Shown in pieces: positions 7,861 to 16,735 of a stretch of 64,000 nucleotides of DNA. The position numbers and the translations under genes were made by a program. The DNA comes from UBA2030 sp049969475 (GTDB lineage: Bacteria; Bacteroidota; Bacteroidia; Bacteroidales; TTA-H9), in NCBI GenBank assembly GCA_049969475.1, contig JBMFOU010000018.1:1-64000 (forward strand), written 5' to 3'. The notes under the pieces are model-generated. The model was given only the letters and a program-made list of their open reading frames with translations, searched no databases and was not told the DNA's origin. Every line of letters starts with the position of its first letter. Positions within the stretch are counted from its first letter, which is position 1.

Positions 7861-9084
7861 TTAAAAAGCGACCATCAATAGTTCAATATCCTGTGAAGGT
7901 ATGGAAAAATGGTCTCCTATAGTTTTGTTAGTCAGGGTTCCATTGAGCAAATAAACCCCCTGTCGCAGCCCATAGTCTTTTTTGATGAACTTTTCCAAAC
8001 CACCCTGATAACCAATTTTTAAAATGATCGGAGTGAATACATTACTGAGTGCATAAGAAGCCGTATGTGGTACACGGGACGCAATGTTGGGAACGCAATA
8101 GTGGGTAACTCCATAAACCTGATAAACAGGATGTGTGTGCGTAGTAGGTCGCGAAGTTTCAATGCAGCCCCCCTGATCTATGCTAACATCCACAATCACT
8201 GAACCTCGTTTCATCCGACTGACCATTTCTTCAGAAATTATAACAGGCGTTCTTCCTTCGCGGCTGAATAATGCACCAATAACTACATCGGCCGTCGCAA
8301 CGCTTTTGGTCAAAACCTTGGGTTGGATGATACTTGTGAAAATCCTTGCTCCTAAAACATTTTGAATATGCCTAAGTTTGTAAACTTTATCATCAAATAT
8401 TTTCACCATGGCCCCCATCCCTAATGCTGTGCGGGCCGCATATTCGGCCACTGTTCCTCCGCCAATAATTACAATTTCAGACGGATTGATTCCCGGAAAT
8501 CCACCCAGCATACTTCCTTTGCCCAATATGGGATGACTGAGATATTCAGCTGCAACAAGAATAGCGGTTGTACCCGAGATTTCGCTCATCGAGCGCATGA
8601 CGGGAAAAGCATTGGAATCGTCTTTGATGTACTCAAAGCCAATAGCTGTTATTTTTTTTTGTATCAGGCCCGTAAAGTATTCTTTAGGCTGAATGAATGT
8701 ATGCACGGATGAGAACAAAACCTGGCGGGGTTTGAGTCTCTCCTGTTCGTGGGGATGCGGAGGGGCTACTTTTACGATAATCTCTGCTTTAAAGACTTCT
8801 TCCGGAGTGTCGCAGACAATGGCACCTGCTTCAGCGTATTCCTCATCGCTAAACCGGGCCTGCTGTCCGGCTCCTCTTTCGTAATAAACCGTATGTCCGT
8901 TTTCTACTAGTTCGGTGACAGCCGAGGGCACGATTGCAATGCGGTTTTCGTCGGGGCTGATTTCTCTGGGTAATCCTATGCTAAATTTTCTAAGAGTTTG
9001 GTTAAGGGGTTTGAGTTGTTCGAGTGGAGCAGGCCGTTCCTCAACGGCAGTATGGGCTATAGATTTGGGGCCGTTTTCCATCAT
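7861..9084 (-). CDS. ald: Alanine dehydrogenase (AlaDH/PNT family)
   Basis: A 407-residue NAD-dependent dehydrogenase that interconverts alanine and pyruvate plus ammonia. The substrate domain begins near residue 37 (IGLPREISPDENRIAI) and contains VKVAPPHPHE. The Rossmann segment is IVIIGGGTVAEYAARTALGMGA with an acidic residue after the second strand (KIFDD), which favours NAD over NADP. About 35 residues at the N-terminus precede the usual family start, giving a protein longer than the common 370. A second Met follows immediately (9081). The promoter overlaps the stop codon of tsaE, so the gene can be expressed independently. A PntA-like transhydrogenase subunit is less likely because no pntB lies nearby. 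Confidence 0.85.
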   Translation of the reverse strand: MMENGPKSIAHTAVEERPAPLEQLKPLNQTLRKFSIGLPREISPDENRIAIVPSAVTELVENGHTVYYERGAGQQARFSDEEYAEAGAIVCDTPEEVFKAEIIVKVAPPHPHEQERLKPRQVLFSSVHTFIQPKEYFTGLIQKKITAIGFEYIKDDSNAFPVMRSMSEISGTTAILVAAEYLSHPILGKGSMLGGFPGINPSEIVIIGGGTVAEYAARTALGMGAMVKIFDDKVYKLRHIQNVLGARIFTSIIQPKVLTKSVATADVVIGALFSREGRTPVIISEEMVSRMKRGSVIVDVSIDQGGCIETSRPTTHTHPVYQVYGVTHYCVPNIASRVPHTASYALSNVFTPIILKIGYQGGLEKFIKKDYGLRQGVYLLNGTLTNKTIGDHFSIPSQDIELLMVAF

Positions 9085-9123
9085 GTGCTCAGAAAATTAT
9101 GGGCGTTTTGTAATTTAAGCCTT

Positions 9124-9131
9124 CAAATTTA
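9124..9131 (-). promoter_or_regulatory. -7 promoter element (TAAATTTG) for ald, overlapping the tsaE stop codon
   Basis: A perfect TAnnTTTG on the minus strand whose TAA is the stop codon of tsaE. It gives ald its own start near 9119. Confidence 0.55.
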
Positions 9132-9593
9132 CTTCATTTGCCCGGGCTGGTGTGAGTGATCCTCTAAATTTTTAACCTCTATCTCTCTGCCTCCATTTTC
9201 CAGAACTTTGATTTTAATATGCACCGAATCCTCAGGCAGCAAATCAAAGGCAGCCTCGGGCCATTCAATAAAACACCAGGCTCCGCTGTCGAAGTATTCG
9301 AGCGCACCCGTGGCCAATAGCTCATTTCTGTCCTTCAGGCGATATAAATCGAAATGGTAGATGAGACCTTCCTTCAACGTCTGATAGACATTTATTATAG
9401 CAAAAGTAGGACTGCAAACGTTGTCAGTGGTCTCAAGATGTTGGCAAAGTGCTTTGATAAGGGTGGTTTTTCCGGCTCCCATCGGGCCTTCAATCGCAAA
9501 GACTCTGTAACCGGCCCAGTCCTTTAACAGTTGACCTGCAACTTCCTCCAACACCTTTGTATCCGGAGCAAAATACGTATGTGGTTGATTCAT
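9129..9593 (-). CDS. tsaE: tRNA threonylcarbamoyladenosine biosynthesis ATPase TsaE
   Basis: A 154-residue P-loop protein needed with TsaB, TsaC and TsaD to form t6A37 in tRNAs that read ANN codons. Walker A is GPMGAGKTTL at about residues 36-45, followed by NVCSPTFAIINVYQ, the YHFDLYRL segment and FIEWPE, all diagnostic of TsaE. ATG 9593 is chosen over an upstream in-frame ATG at 9713 because the promoter at 9645-9652 lies between them and the extra 40 residues look like translated leader. It is divergent from rocD and upstream of ald. Confidence 0.93.
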   Translation of the reverse strand: MNQPHTYFAPDTKVLEEVAGQLLKDWAGYRVFAIEGPMGAGKTTLIKALCQHLETTDNVCSPTFAIINVYQTLKEGLIYHFDLYRLKDRNELLATGALEYFDSGAWCFIEWPEAAFDLLPEDSVHIKIKVLENGGREIEVKNLEDHSHQPGQMK

Positions 9594-9644
9594 CCTTATA
9601 TGTTTAGATATGCGGAGAGCAGAGTTATCGAGTATAAGTGCTGG

Positions 9645-9652
9645 CAAAAGTA
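9645..9652 (-). promoter_or_regulatory. -7 promoter element (TACTTTTG) for tsaE
   Basis: A perfect TAnnTTTG on the minus strand, about 52 bp before ATG 9593. It forms a divergent pair with the rocD promoter. Confidence 0.6.
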
Positions 9653-9735
9653 GGACAAAATGCACAAATACAGAGGCTTCTGTCTGGATTAAGAGAATTG
9701 CAAACGTTTTCATTGGAGGGATAAAGTTTATTCTC

Positions 9736-9743
9736 TACCTTTG
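9736..9743 (+). promoter_or_regulatory. Promoter of rocD (TTG, 20 bp, TACCTTTG)
   Basis: A perfect -7 element TACCTTTG with a TTG -33 box at 9713-9715, 20 bp upstream, the usual Bacteroidota spacing. The leader is about 55 nt. Confidence 0.7.
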
Positions 9744-9803
9744 CTGCAGTTTTTATTATTGATAATCAGACTCTTCTTATATAAATATTAAAATCGGTTT
9801 TAT

Positions 9804-11027
9804 ATGATGCAGAAATTCAGTTCGCAGGAGCTCATGCAGCTTGAAGAAAAGTACGGGGCACACAACTATCATCCGTTGCCCGTGGTGTTGGCCAAAGGTG
9901 AAGGGCCCTTCATGTGGGATGTAGAAGGAAAACGCTACTACGATTTTCTTTCGGCCTATTCGGCTGTCAATCAGGGACATTGCCACCCCAAAATTGTGGA
10001 GGCCCTGGTTGATCAGGCCCGCACGCTTACCCTTACTTCCAGGGCCTTTTATAATAATGTGCTTGGTGTTTACGAAAAGTATGTTACCGAATATTTTGGG
10101 TACGATAAGGTATTGCCCATGAATACGGGTGCCGAAGCTGACGAGACGGCTTTAAAGCTTTGCCGCAAGTGGGCTTACCAGAAAAAGGGTATCCCTGAAG
10201 GACAGGCTAAAATTATTGTCTGCGAAGGTAATTTCCATGGTCGTACCATTACGATTATCTCTATGTCCACCGACCCGGATGCCTACGACGAATATGGTCC
10301 CTATACTCCTGGTTTTATCAAAATACCCTATAACGACCTCAATGCACTGGCTCAGGCGCTCGAAGATCCTAATGTAGCCGGCTTCCTGGTAGAACCTATT
10401 CAGGGTGAGGCTGGAGTGTACGTGCCGGATGAAGGCTATCTGGCCAAAGCCTATGAGATGTGCAAGGCCAAAAATGTGCTTTTCATTGCCGATGAAGTCC
10501 AGACAGGCATTGCCCGTACAGGTAAACTCCTGGCTTGCGACTATGAAAATGTAAGACCCGATATCCTGATTCTTGGTAAGGCGTTGAGTGGCGGGGTATT
10601 CCCCGTATCTGCCGTACTGGCCGACGACGAAATTATGCTTACCATCAAACCCGGTCAACATGGTTCCACTTTTGGAGGCAACCCTATTGCCGCACGGGTG
10701 GCCATCGCAGCTCTCGAGGTTGTGAAAGAAGAAAAATTAGCAGAACGGGCTGCTTATCTGGGTGAGATTTTCCGCCAGGCAATGAGGAGTATCAAGAGCG
10801 ATATGGTCGAGTTGGTGAGAGGTAAGGGCTTATTGAATGCTGTGGTGATTCGTCCGAAAAATGGTAAGGAGGCCTGGGATGTATGCCTGAAAATGGCCGA
10901 AAATGGAGTCCTGGCTAAACCTACACATCAACACATCATCCGTTTCGCTCCTCCGCTGGTCATCACCGAAGAACAACTGCGTGAGGCTATCGAGTTGATT
11001 AAGAAGTCGATACTTTCCTTTGATTAA
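9804..11027 (+). CDS. rocD: Ornithine aminotransferase
   Basis: A 407-residue class III PLP aminotransferase that converts ornithine and 2-oxoglutarate to glutamate semialdehyde and glutamate. Diagnostic segments are YGAHNYHPLPVVL at the N-terminus, DFLSAYSAVNQGHCHP, NTGAEADETALKL, FHGRT, the DEVQTG metal/PLP-ring contact, and ILGKALSGG with the Schiff-base lysine. YGAHNYHPLPVVL separates it from acetylornithine and GABA aminotransferases. Two ATGs occur in tandem at 9804 and 9807. It is monocistronic, between its own promoter and a terminator. With alanine dehydrogenase and arginine decarboxylase nearby, it belongs to an amino-acid interconversion neighbourhood. Confidence 0.94.
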   Translation: MMQKFSSQELMQLEEKYGAHNYHPLPVVLAKGEGPFMWDVEGKRYYDFLSAYSAVNQGHCHPKIVEALVDQARTLTLTSRAFYNNVLGVYEKYVTEYFGYDKVLPMNTGAEADETALKLCRKWAYQKKGIPEGQAKIIVCEGNFHGRTITIISMSTDPDAYDEYGPYTPGFIKIPYNDLNALAQALEDPNVAGFLVEPIQGEAGVYVPDEGYLAKAYEMCKAKNVLFIADEVQTGIARTGKLLACDYENVRPDILILGKALSGGVFPVSAVLADDEIMLTIKPGQHGSTFGGNPIAARVAIAALEVVKEEKLAERAAYLGEIFRQAMRSIKSDMVELVRGKGLLNAVVIRPKNGKEAWDVCLKMAENGVLAKPTHQHIIRFAPPLVITEEQLREAIELIKKSILSFD

Positions 11028-11067
11028 TCAAGGTTAAGAGCTTTTTTCTACTTATTTAAATACTCTT

Positions 11068-11102
11068 CTGACCCTGAACTTCAGCTTCCGGGGTCAGTTT
11101 TT
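11068..11102 (+). terminator. Terminator of rocD
   Basis: A 7-bp stem CTGACCC/GGGTCAG with a 16-nt loop followed by five T residues, 40 bp after the rocD stop. Confidence 0.75.
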
Positions 11103-11180
11103 AATATTCGCGTTTAAGGAAATTAATCTATTGTGAAACAATAGTTTAATTTCACGAAAGAGAAAAAGAATTGTTGGAAT

Positions 11181-11939
11181 TTAGTTTTTATGAATTTTTA
11201 CCTGCCGAATGAATTCGGCTGCCAGAGGTTCTGAAAAAACCGGGTTTTCTTTCAGCCTTTCCGGATGCCATTGAACGGCCAGAAGCCAGCTCTTCCCCTC
11301 TGCATCTTTCCATTCAATGGCTTCTATGAGATGATCGCTGGAAAAGGCGGTGGCTTTTAAATCAGCCGCCAGTTGGTCGATGCCCTGGTGATGGTTTGAG
11401 TTGACCATACCTTCGTTAAAACCGGTGATTCGATGCAACATAGTATGAGGCTCTACCTGGATAGGATGCAGGCAGTTCATGGGGTCTGGGCACTGATGCA
11501 TCACCTCATCTCCCATATCCCTGGGCAGGTCGGGGAGTAAAGTGCCTCCCAGAAAAATGTTAATCATCTGAAAACCCCGGCAGATGCCCAGCACCGGTAT
11601 CTTTCTTTCAAAGGCCTTTCGCAAAGCCATGGTTTCAAGACTATCTCTCCGGGGGTCAATATCCTTGCAAATGGCTGTATCATATTCCTTTCCGTATAAG
11701 CCAGGATGAATGTCCCCTCCTCCCGTAACCAATAATCCGTCGGCCTGTTCCATGATCCGTTCAGCGGAGTCTAACGGTAATTTAATTAAATTCACGATAT
11801 CGAGTGTGCTGTCCGCCTTCAGCAGCCAGTTTTGGTAATTGTCGGTGAGTTTGGTAACAGCTATCATGGTATGAGTTTTTTTACAACCCAGAGCTCCCAG
11901 CATCAAGGTGATGATAAGTAGAAAGGGAATTTTTTTCAT
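11181..11939 (-). CDS. Class I glutamine amidotransferase-like lipoprotein (peptidase C26 / PuuD-like)
   Basis: A 252-residue protein with a lipoprotein signal ending LGALGC (Cys19). The amidohydrolase domain follows: GLLVTGGGDIHP, the nucleophile elbow GICRGFQ (Cys120) and VQWHPE (His225, Glu227) form the Cys-His-Glu triad. This is the gamma-glutamyl-gamma-aminobutyrate hydrolase branch of peptidase C26. A lipid anchor is odd, since PuuD itself is cytoplasmic; an envelope location suggests cleavage of exogenous or wall-derived gamma-glutamyl compounds. ATG 11939 is chosen because the signal peptide starts there; another ATG lies 3 codons upstream. It is 62 bp downstream of the thioesterase gene and may be read from that promoter. 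Confidence 0.85.
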   Translation of the reverse strand: MKKIPFLLIITLMLGALGCKKTHTMIAVTKLTDNYQNWLLKADSTLDIVNLIKLPLDSAERIMEQADGLLVTGGGDIHPGLYGKEYDTAICKDIDPRRDSLETMALRKAFERKIPVLGICRGFQMINIFLGGTLLPDLPRDMGDEVMHQCPDPMNCLHPIQVEPHTMLHRITGFNEGMVNSNHHQGIDQLAADLKATAFSSDHLIEAIEWKDAEGKSWLLAVQWHPERLKENPVFSEPLAAEFIRQVKIHKN

Positions 11940-12001
11940 AACGTGCATTATTAGAGTCCCCTAAATTAGAAAAAATCTCCTTAGGTCTAGTGTATGAAAA
12001 A

Positions 12002-12775
12002 TCACCCAGCGTTAGCCACATTTATAGGGAGATAATCGAGAAGAGTCGTAAAAATGATTTTATGGTCTGATTGACGCAGGCCATAGAGGAATGTTTTTCC
12101 TTTTTCAGTATCTGCCCGATAAATTTCTATTTCCTCAGCCTCCAAAGCTTCTTGTAAAAAATTAATATTCAGGTGTGTGATTCGGTTTTCGAGATGCCAA
12201 GTAGTGGGAAAAGCATCGAGGCACCAGGTTAAATAACGGCTATTGTTTACATGCCCATGCATGTCAATATCGCTGAAAGAAACTTTGCGATAGCCAGCCC
12301 TTAGAAAATTACTCTCAGGGAGTTTGATTTTTTCAGGGGCTGAAAAATGGGGCATAAATTCTGGCACGACTGCTTTTCTAAGATATTCGAAGGCCTCGGG
12401 CCGGCGGGGGCGCCGGCTCTCGGCATCTATGATAAGCCATGAAGTTGCGGCTCCACCTACCTCGTTACCTTGTGAATTAAAAAAGCGGAAGTTACGCAGA
12501 GCCTGAAATCCTTCAATACCTGCTGGCCAGGTCTCAAGCGTGAGGGTTTGTTCCCATCCGGGAAGGTTGTCAGTCCAAATTTCCATACGCATCAGCACCC
12601 AGGCTCTGTTATCCTGTTGATTAGCTTCGAACCCTACGCCCAGAAGATGTGCATGATGCCAGGCTGTCTCCTGCATAAAACCGGCTAATTGAGGTAACCC
12701 TAACCGACCACTGGCACCCGCCGCATCCCAGGTGATTTTATAGGTTTCGCGCCAGACTTTAACCATCGCTTCCAT
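12002..12775 (-). CDS. Acyl-ACP thioesterase (FatA/FatB-like, double hotdog)
   Basis: A 257-residue protein that releases fatty acid from acyl carrier protein. The first hotdog runs over about residues 1-140 with the FMQETAWHHA helix, and the second contains DIDMHGHVNNSRYLTW, which carries the Asn-His type active-site motif of plant and bacterial acyl-ACP thioesterases. The sequence ETWPAG in the first domain is also typical. The role inferred is termination of fatty acid elongation or supply of free fatty acids. Either ATG 12775 or ATG 12766 could be the start; the promoter at 12795-12802 is compatible with both. Confidence 0.88.
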   Translation of the reverse strand: MEAMVKVWRETYKITWDAAGASGRLGLPQLAGFMQETAWHHAHLLGVGFEANQQDNRAWVLMRMEIWTDNLPGWEQTLTLETWPAGIEGFQALRNFRFFNSQGNEVGGAATSWLIIDAESRRPRRPEAFEYLRKAVVPEFMPHFSAPEKIKLPESNFLRAGYRKVSFSDIDMHGHVNNSRYLTWCLDAFPTTWHLENRITHLNINFLQEALEAEEIEIYRADTEKGKTFLYGLRQSDHKIIFTTLLDYLPINVANAG

Positions 12776-12794
12776 GCTGGATCTTTTTGTCGGA

Positions 12795-12802
12795 CAAAGG
12801 TA
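12795..12802 (-). promoter_or_regulatory. -7 promoter element (TACCTTTG) for the thioesterase gene
   Basis: A perfect TAnnTTTG on the minus strand. The predicted leader is about 15 nt to ATG 12775. In the divergent direction ilvE has only a near-consensus TTTATACCTTG around 12974-12984. Confidence 0.65.
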
Positions 12803-13030
12803 GAAACTCGCCTCTAAAAAGCTTTGGCAAAAACCAGGGTACGGTTTTAAATGTATCCTTATGAAGCGGTTTTAAATATTGATAACCTGTATGATGCACC
12901 TCATGTGCCGGCTGAATTTTCTGCTAAAACCTTTTATAAGCCTTGGTATCAGTAAATAGGGAAACCGGAAAAATTTATACCTTGCAAACGTTTTCGGACA
13001 GTTTTCAACAACCAATTAAATTTAAAGCTT

Positions 13031-14059
13031 ATGGCTGATATAGAAGATATTAAATGGGGGGAGTTACCCTTTGGTTATCTCAAAACCGATTACAACGTCA
13101 GGGCTTATTTTAAAGATGAAAAATGGAGCGATTTAGAAGTTTCTGACTCTGAGTACCTTAGTATTCACATGGCAGCCACCGCACTTCACTACGGTCAGGA
13201 GGCCTTCGAAGGGATGAAAGCCTTTAGAGGTGTGGATGGTAAAATCCGGGTTTTCAGATGGGATGAAAACGCCAAACGCCTCATTAATTCAGCCCGGGGC
13301 ATCATGATGGAACCTGTTCCCATGGAGCTTTTCAAAGAAGCCGTGTGGAAGGTCATCAAGCTCAACGAACGTTTCGTGCCCCCCTATGGCACTGGTGCTT
13401 CGCTTTACATCCGTCCCCTGCTTTTGGGCTCAGGAGCGCAGGTTGGCGTAAAGCCGGCGAGTGAATATATGTTTGTGGTATTTGTTACTCCGGTAGGCCC
13501 CTATTTCAAAGAAGGATTTAAGCCGGTAAAGATGCAAATCGTACGTGACTTCGACCGCGCTGCACCCTTGGGAACCGGCACCTACAAGGTGGGGGGAAAT
13601 TATGCCGCCAGTCTGCAAGCTAGCGAAAGGGCTCATCGCGAAGGTTACAAAGCCGCCCTCTTCCTCGATGCAAAAGAAAAGAAATATATCGACGAAGCTG
13701 GTCCTGCTAATTTCTTTGGTATCAAAAATAATACTTACGTTACCCCTAAATCTACCTCCATCCTTCCTTCAATTACCAATATGAGTCTTAGGGTATTGGC
13801 CGAAGAAATCGGACTGAAGGTTGAGGTCAGACCCATCCCAGTAGAAGAATTAGCTGAATTTGACGAAGTGGGAGCCTGCGGCACTGCAGCTGTCATTTCG
13901 CCTATTTGTGCCATTGAAGACCGCGATACCCATACCATTTACACCTATTGCAAAGATGGTAACGCTGGGCCTGTTTCTACCCGGCTCTATAAAATGTTGC
14001 AAGGAATTCAGTTCGGCGAAATACCCGATAAATACGGATGGACTGAAATCGTTGATTAA
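13031..14059 (+). CDS. ilvE: Branched-chain amino acid aminotransferase
   Basis: A 342-residue fold-type IV PLP aminotransferase, last step of leucine, isoleucine and valine synthesis and first of their breakdown. Characteristic segments are LHYGQEAFEGMKAF, IRPLLLGSG, GTGTYKVGGNYAAS with the PLP lysine, IDEAGPANFFGI, and GACGTAAVISP near the C-terminus, which binds the PLP phosphate. The length suits the eukaryote-like BCAT branch common in Bacteroidota. It is monocistronic and followed closely by a terminator. The 255-bp upstream gap has no perfect promoter on this strand. Confidence 0.94.
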   Translation: MADIEDIKWGELPFGYLKTDYNVRAYFKDEKWSDLEVSDSEYLSIHMAATALHYGQEAFEGMKAFRGVDGKIRVFRWDENAKRLINSARGIMMEPVPMELFKEAVWKVIKLNERFVPPYGTGASLYIRPLLLGSGAQVGVKPASEYMFVVFVTPVGPYFKEGFKPVKMQIVRDFDRAAPLGTGTYKVGGNYAASLQASERAHREGYKAALFLDAKEKKYIDEAGPANFFGIKNNTYVTPKSTSILPSITNMSLRVLAEEIGLKVEVRPIPVEELAEFDEVGACGTAAVISPICAIEDRDTHTIYTYCKDGNAGPVSTRLYKMLQGIQFGEIPDKYGWTEIVD

Positions 14060-14081
14060 TTTGAGCCTCATGTTGTTTACG

Positions 14082-14111
14082 GTGCCCTGCTTGTCGGGGC
14101 ACTTTTTTTTT
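14082..14111 (+). terminator. Terminator of ilvE
   Basis: An 8-bp stem (GTGCCCTG/CGGGGCAC, one G-T pair) with the loop CTTGT followed by nine T residues, 22 bp after the ilvE stop. Confidence 0.9.
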
Positions 14112-14267
14112 GATTCCTATATTCTCTAGGGGTTAAGTCGGGTTACAAATCCGGAGTTTCTTTCTCCCGAATGTTGACAAGGAATTGGGCCAAAAACAGC
14201 CAGGCCTGAAATTTTGTCTTTCCAGCATAAAAATAAATGGAAATGCTCAGGTTTTAAGAAAATATTC

Positions 14268-14275
14268 TAACTTTG
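14268..14275 (+). promoter_or_regulatory. -7 promoter element (TAACTTTG) for tRNA-Lys
   Basis: A perfect TAnnTTTG, 21 bp before the mature tRNA 5' end. The predicted transcript starts near 14280, leaving a short 5' leader for RNase P. Confidence 0.7.
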
Positions 14276-14296
14276 CACCCGCAATTTTAGAAGCGC

Positions 14297-14369
<73 letters not shown>

Positions 14370-14373
14370 CTCC

Positions 14374-14411
14374 AAAAGCCCTGTGAATCATGATTTACAG
14401 GGCTTTTTTTT
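14374..14411 (+). terminator. Terminator of tRNA-Lys, possibly bidirectional with menE
   Basis: An 8-bp stem AGCCCTGT/ACAGGGCT with an 11-nt loop and eight T residues on the plus strand. Four A residues precede it, so it may also end menE transcription on the minus strand. Confidence 0.88.
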
Positions 14412-14451
14412 ATGGGTGTTTTACGAGAATATCAATTGCCTGCGTCTCTGC

Positions 14452-15570
14452 CTAACTTTCCAACTCAATCATAGGACTGTTCTCATTTTCGGGTGCGGTA
14501 AGCGTTTGTTGGCGAAGGATTTTGCCCGATTCGCTCTTATAAATTTTTGACACAGGTATTAGGGCTACGGGACGCTCGCGACTAGAGAACAATGGGATGA
14601 GCGTTTGCTTAAGTTCTTTGATGTCACCCGGCGTGATAAGGCTTGCCTCGGCAACAATTACGGGAACTTCGCCCAACAGCGGATGAGGGCGGGAGGTAAT
14701 GAAAAAGGGTCCCGTGAAAAAAGAGGCCAGGCGTTGTTCCAGTTGTTCGGGATAGAGTTTGATGCCTCCGGAATTGATGACAAAGTCGGCTCTCCCGAGC
14801 AACAAAAATCGTCCGTCGGGGAGTATCTCAGCCACGTCGTTGGTTTTTATTTCGTTATCAAGAAACGGTGCCTGAATGCGCAAACAGCCGTCAGTATCAA
14901 TTCTGAATTTTACACCAGGAAGAGGGTTAAAAGCCGGGGGCTGCTCGCCAGCCCTTCTTACAGCTACATGCGTGAGCGTTTCGGTCATGCCGTAAGTTAT
15001 CCATGCACTGGGATGAATTTGTGATAGTTGCTCTTCAGCATGGGGAGGCAAAGGTGCTCCACCAATGAGTAGGATGCGGGTCTGGTTCAATACATGGCGG
15101 GAGTCTGGATTCTGCAGAGAGGCCATCACCTGTGCCGGAACCAGGGCCGCAAAATCGGGGGCAAACGCAACCGATGCCAACGGGTCGAGGGTGGGCGGAA
15201 CAACGATAAGATTCAATCCACAGACTATAGCACGTACGATCATCATTTTACCCGCAATGAAGCGGGTATCGAGGCAGAGCAGGGCATTCATCCCTTCCTT
15301 AAGTCCGAAAAAATGGCAGGTGCGCAACGCCGATTCAATCATGGCCTGGCGGGTAACCTGCATAGCCTGGGGAGCACCCGTGGAACCCGAGGTATGGATG
15401 GTTATAGTTGGATTTTTAGGGTCATACCATTCAAGGAGAAAATGGGCCAAATTTTTTTCCCAGGGATGAGCCGCCGAGCTGAGTAATTGATGCGCCCAGT
15501 GGGTAACCTGCTTAGGGCTCATCCTCTTACCATGGAGGGGCAATGGTATTTGTAACGGTTCGGGAGTCAT
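14452..15570 (-). CDS. menE: O-succinylbenzoate-CoA ligase
   Basis: A 372-residue member of the acyl-adenylate superfamily that activates o-succinylbenzoate with CoA in menaquinone synthesis. The AMP-binding P-loop is TIHTSGSTGAPQAM near residue 60. WITYGMTET is the A5 motif, the LLLGRADFVINSGG block carries the hinge aspartate region, and YKSESGKILRQQ ends with the catalytic lysine. It is shorter than most MenE proteins (about 450-490), mainly through a reduced N-terminal subdomain. ATG 15570 overlaps the menC stop in an ATGA arrangement, indicating translational coupling, so upstream in-frame ATGs inside menC are rejected. Last gene of the men operon. Confidence 0.88.
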   Translation of the reverse strand: MTPEPLQIPLPLHGKRMSPKQVTHWAHQLLSSAAHPWEKNLAHFLLEWYDPKNPTITIHTSGSTGAPQAMQVTRQAMIESALRTCHFFGLKEGMNALLCLDTRFIAGKMMIVRAIVCGLNLIVVPPTLDPLASVAFAPDFAALVPAQVMASLQNPDSRHVLNQTRILLIGGAPLPPHAEEQLSQIHPSAWITYGMTETLTHVAVRRAGEQPPAFNPLPGVKFRIDTDGCLRIQAPFLDNEIKTNDVAEILPDGRFLLLGRADFVINSGGIKLYPEQLEQRLASFFTGPFFITSRPHPLLGEVPVIVAEASLITPGDIKELKQTLIPLFSSRERPVALIPVSKIYKSESGKILRQQTLTAPENENSPMIELES

Positions 15571-16616
15571 AAGCCGGGTAAATGGACGTTCCAGGAAACC
15601 TTTGGATTGTGATGAAGCATACCATGGGCAATGAAAAGGGGGGAAGAGAAATTGTTGCTGAACAGCTTTCCAGTCCCCAGCCCTTGAACTCCCTGGGCAT
15701 CCATGTGATGTGCCCATTGGGCAATGGCATTTAGGCCTATGTTTGATTCGAGAGCGGAAGTAATCCACCAGCCTATGTTGCGGGCACCGGCCAGTTTTAT
15801 CCATTCTTCAGCTCCTGAAAAACCTCCGTGAAGCGAGGGCTTGAGGATAATGTATGCAGGCCGGATAGTATCCAATAATTCAATTTTTTCCTGTAAGGAC
15901 GAAACGCCTATGAGTTCCTCGTCGAGTGCTATGGGAATGGGACTTTTCTCGCAAAGCAGGGCCATAGAGGTGGGCTGCCCCTGCCGAATAGGCTGCTCGA
16001 TGCTGTGGATTTTATAAGGGCTGAGGCGTTCGAGTTTGTGCAAGGCTTCACAGGGAGCGAATGCCCCATTGGCATCGAGGCGCAGCGTGAGGTCTTGTGC
16101 AGAAAAGGTTTTCCGGATAAAGCCCAGAATATCAAGTTCCGTTTCAAAATCCAGGGCTCCGATTTTCATTTTCAAGGTAGTAAAGCCCTCTTCCACTTTC
16201 TGCCGGATTTGCCTGCGCATTTCTTCGGGCGGACTCATCCATATCAGGCCGTTGATAGGGATGGCCTGTTTTCCTTCCGTAAAAGGACTTGGAAACAAAA
16301 GTCGTTTTCCACCGGTCTGCCAATCGAGCCAGGCAGTTTCGAGGGCAAATCGAAGGGCAGGAAAAGCTGCACTCAACCCGGGGTTGCTGAGCCACACATC
16401 GGGTTGGTTCTCAATTTCGTTCAGAATGGAGCCGATGTTTGTGTTTAACTCTGGAGAAAGCCCTGGCAATACGCTGCATTCACCTATTCCAATGATATCC
16501 GGTTGGTCGGGGTGGGTAAGCAACAGAAACCAGCTGTCCTTCTTCGTCAGCACACCGCGGGAAGTACCGGCAGGCTGGTGAAAATGAAGTATGTGATGGA
16601 TAACACTGATTTTCAA
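15567..16616 (-). CDS. menC: O-succinylbenzoate synthase
   Basis: A 349-residue enolase-superfamily enzyme that dehydrates SHCHC to o-succinylbenzoate. The barrel motifs are present in order: TLKMKIG (Lys pair), LRLDANGAF (first metal Asp), HSIEQP (Glu), PIALDEE (Asp), and IILKPSLHGG (catalytic Lys). This order fits MenC and not the dipeptide epimerases because it sits between menA and menE. The start overlaps nothing; the 119-bp gap to menA contains no obvious terminator. The stop codon overlaps the menE start. Confidence 0.9.
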   Translation of the reverse strand: MKISVIHHILHFHQPAGTSRGVLTKKDSWFLLLTHPDQPDIIGIGECSVLPGLSPELNTNIGSILNEIENQPDVWLSNPGLSAAFPALRFALETAWLDWQTGGKRLLFPSPFTEGKQAIPINGLIWMSPPEEMRRQIRQKVEEGFTTLKMKIGALDFETELDILGFIRKTFSAQDLTLRLDANGAFAPCEALHKLERLSPYKIHSIEQPIRQGQPTSMALLCEKSPIPIALDEELIGVSSLQEKIELLDTIRPAYIILKPSLHGGFSGAEEWIKLAGARNIGWWITSALESNIGLNAIAQWAHHMDAQGVQGLGTGKLFSNNFSSPLFIAHGMLHHNPKVSWNVHLPGL

Positions 16617-16735
16617 TGGCGGAATTCTTTTTGTGGGCTGATTACTGGAATCACTTAAATAAGAAATGCAGTTCCTTTTGTTGCCTGAATGGAGGTGAAA
16701 ATTCGGATATTTTCATCCCTTTTTAAATCATCAGT

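Noticed and set aside
12974..12984. TTTATACCTTG as the ilvE promoter
   Set aside because: It does not match TAnnTTTG at the last two positions; noted only as near-consensus.
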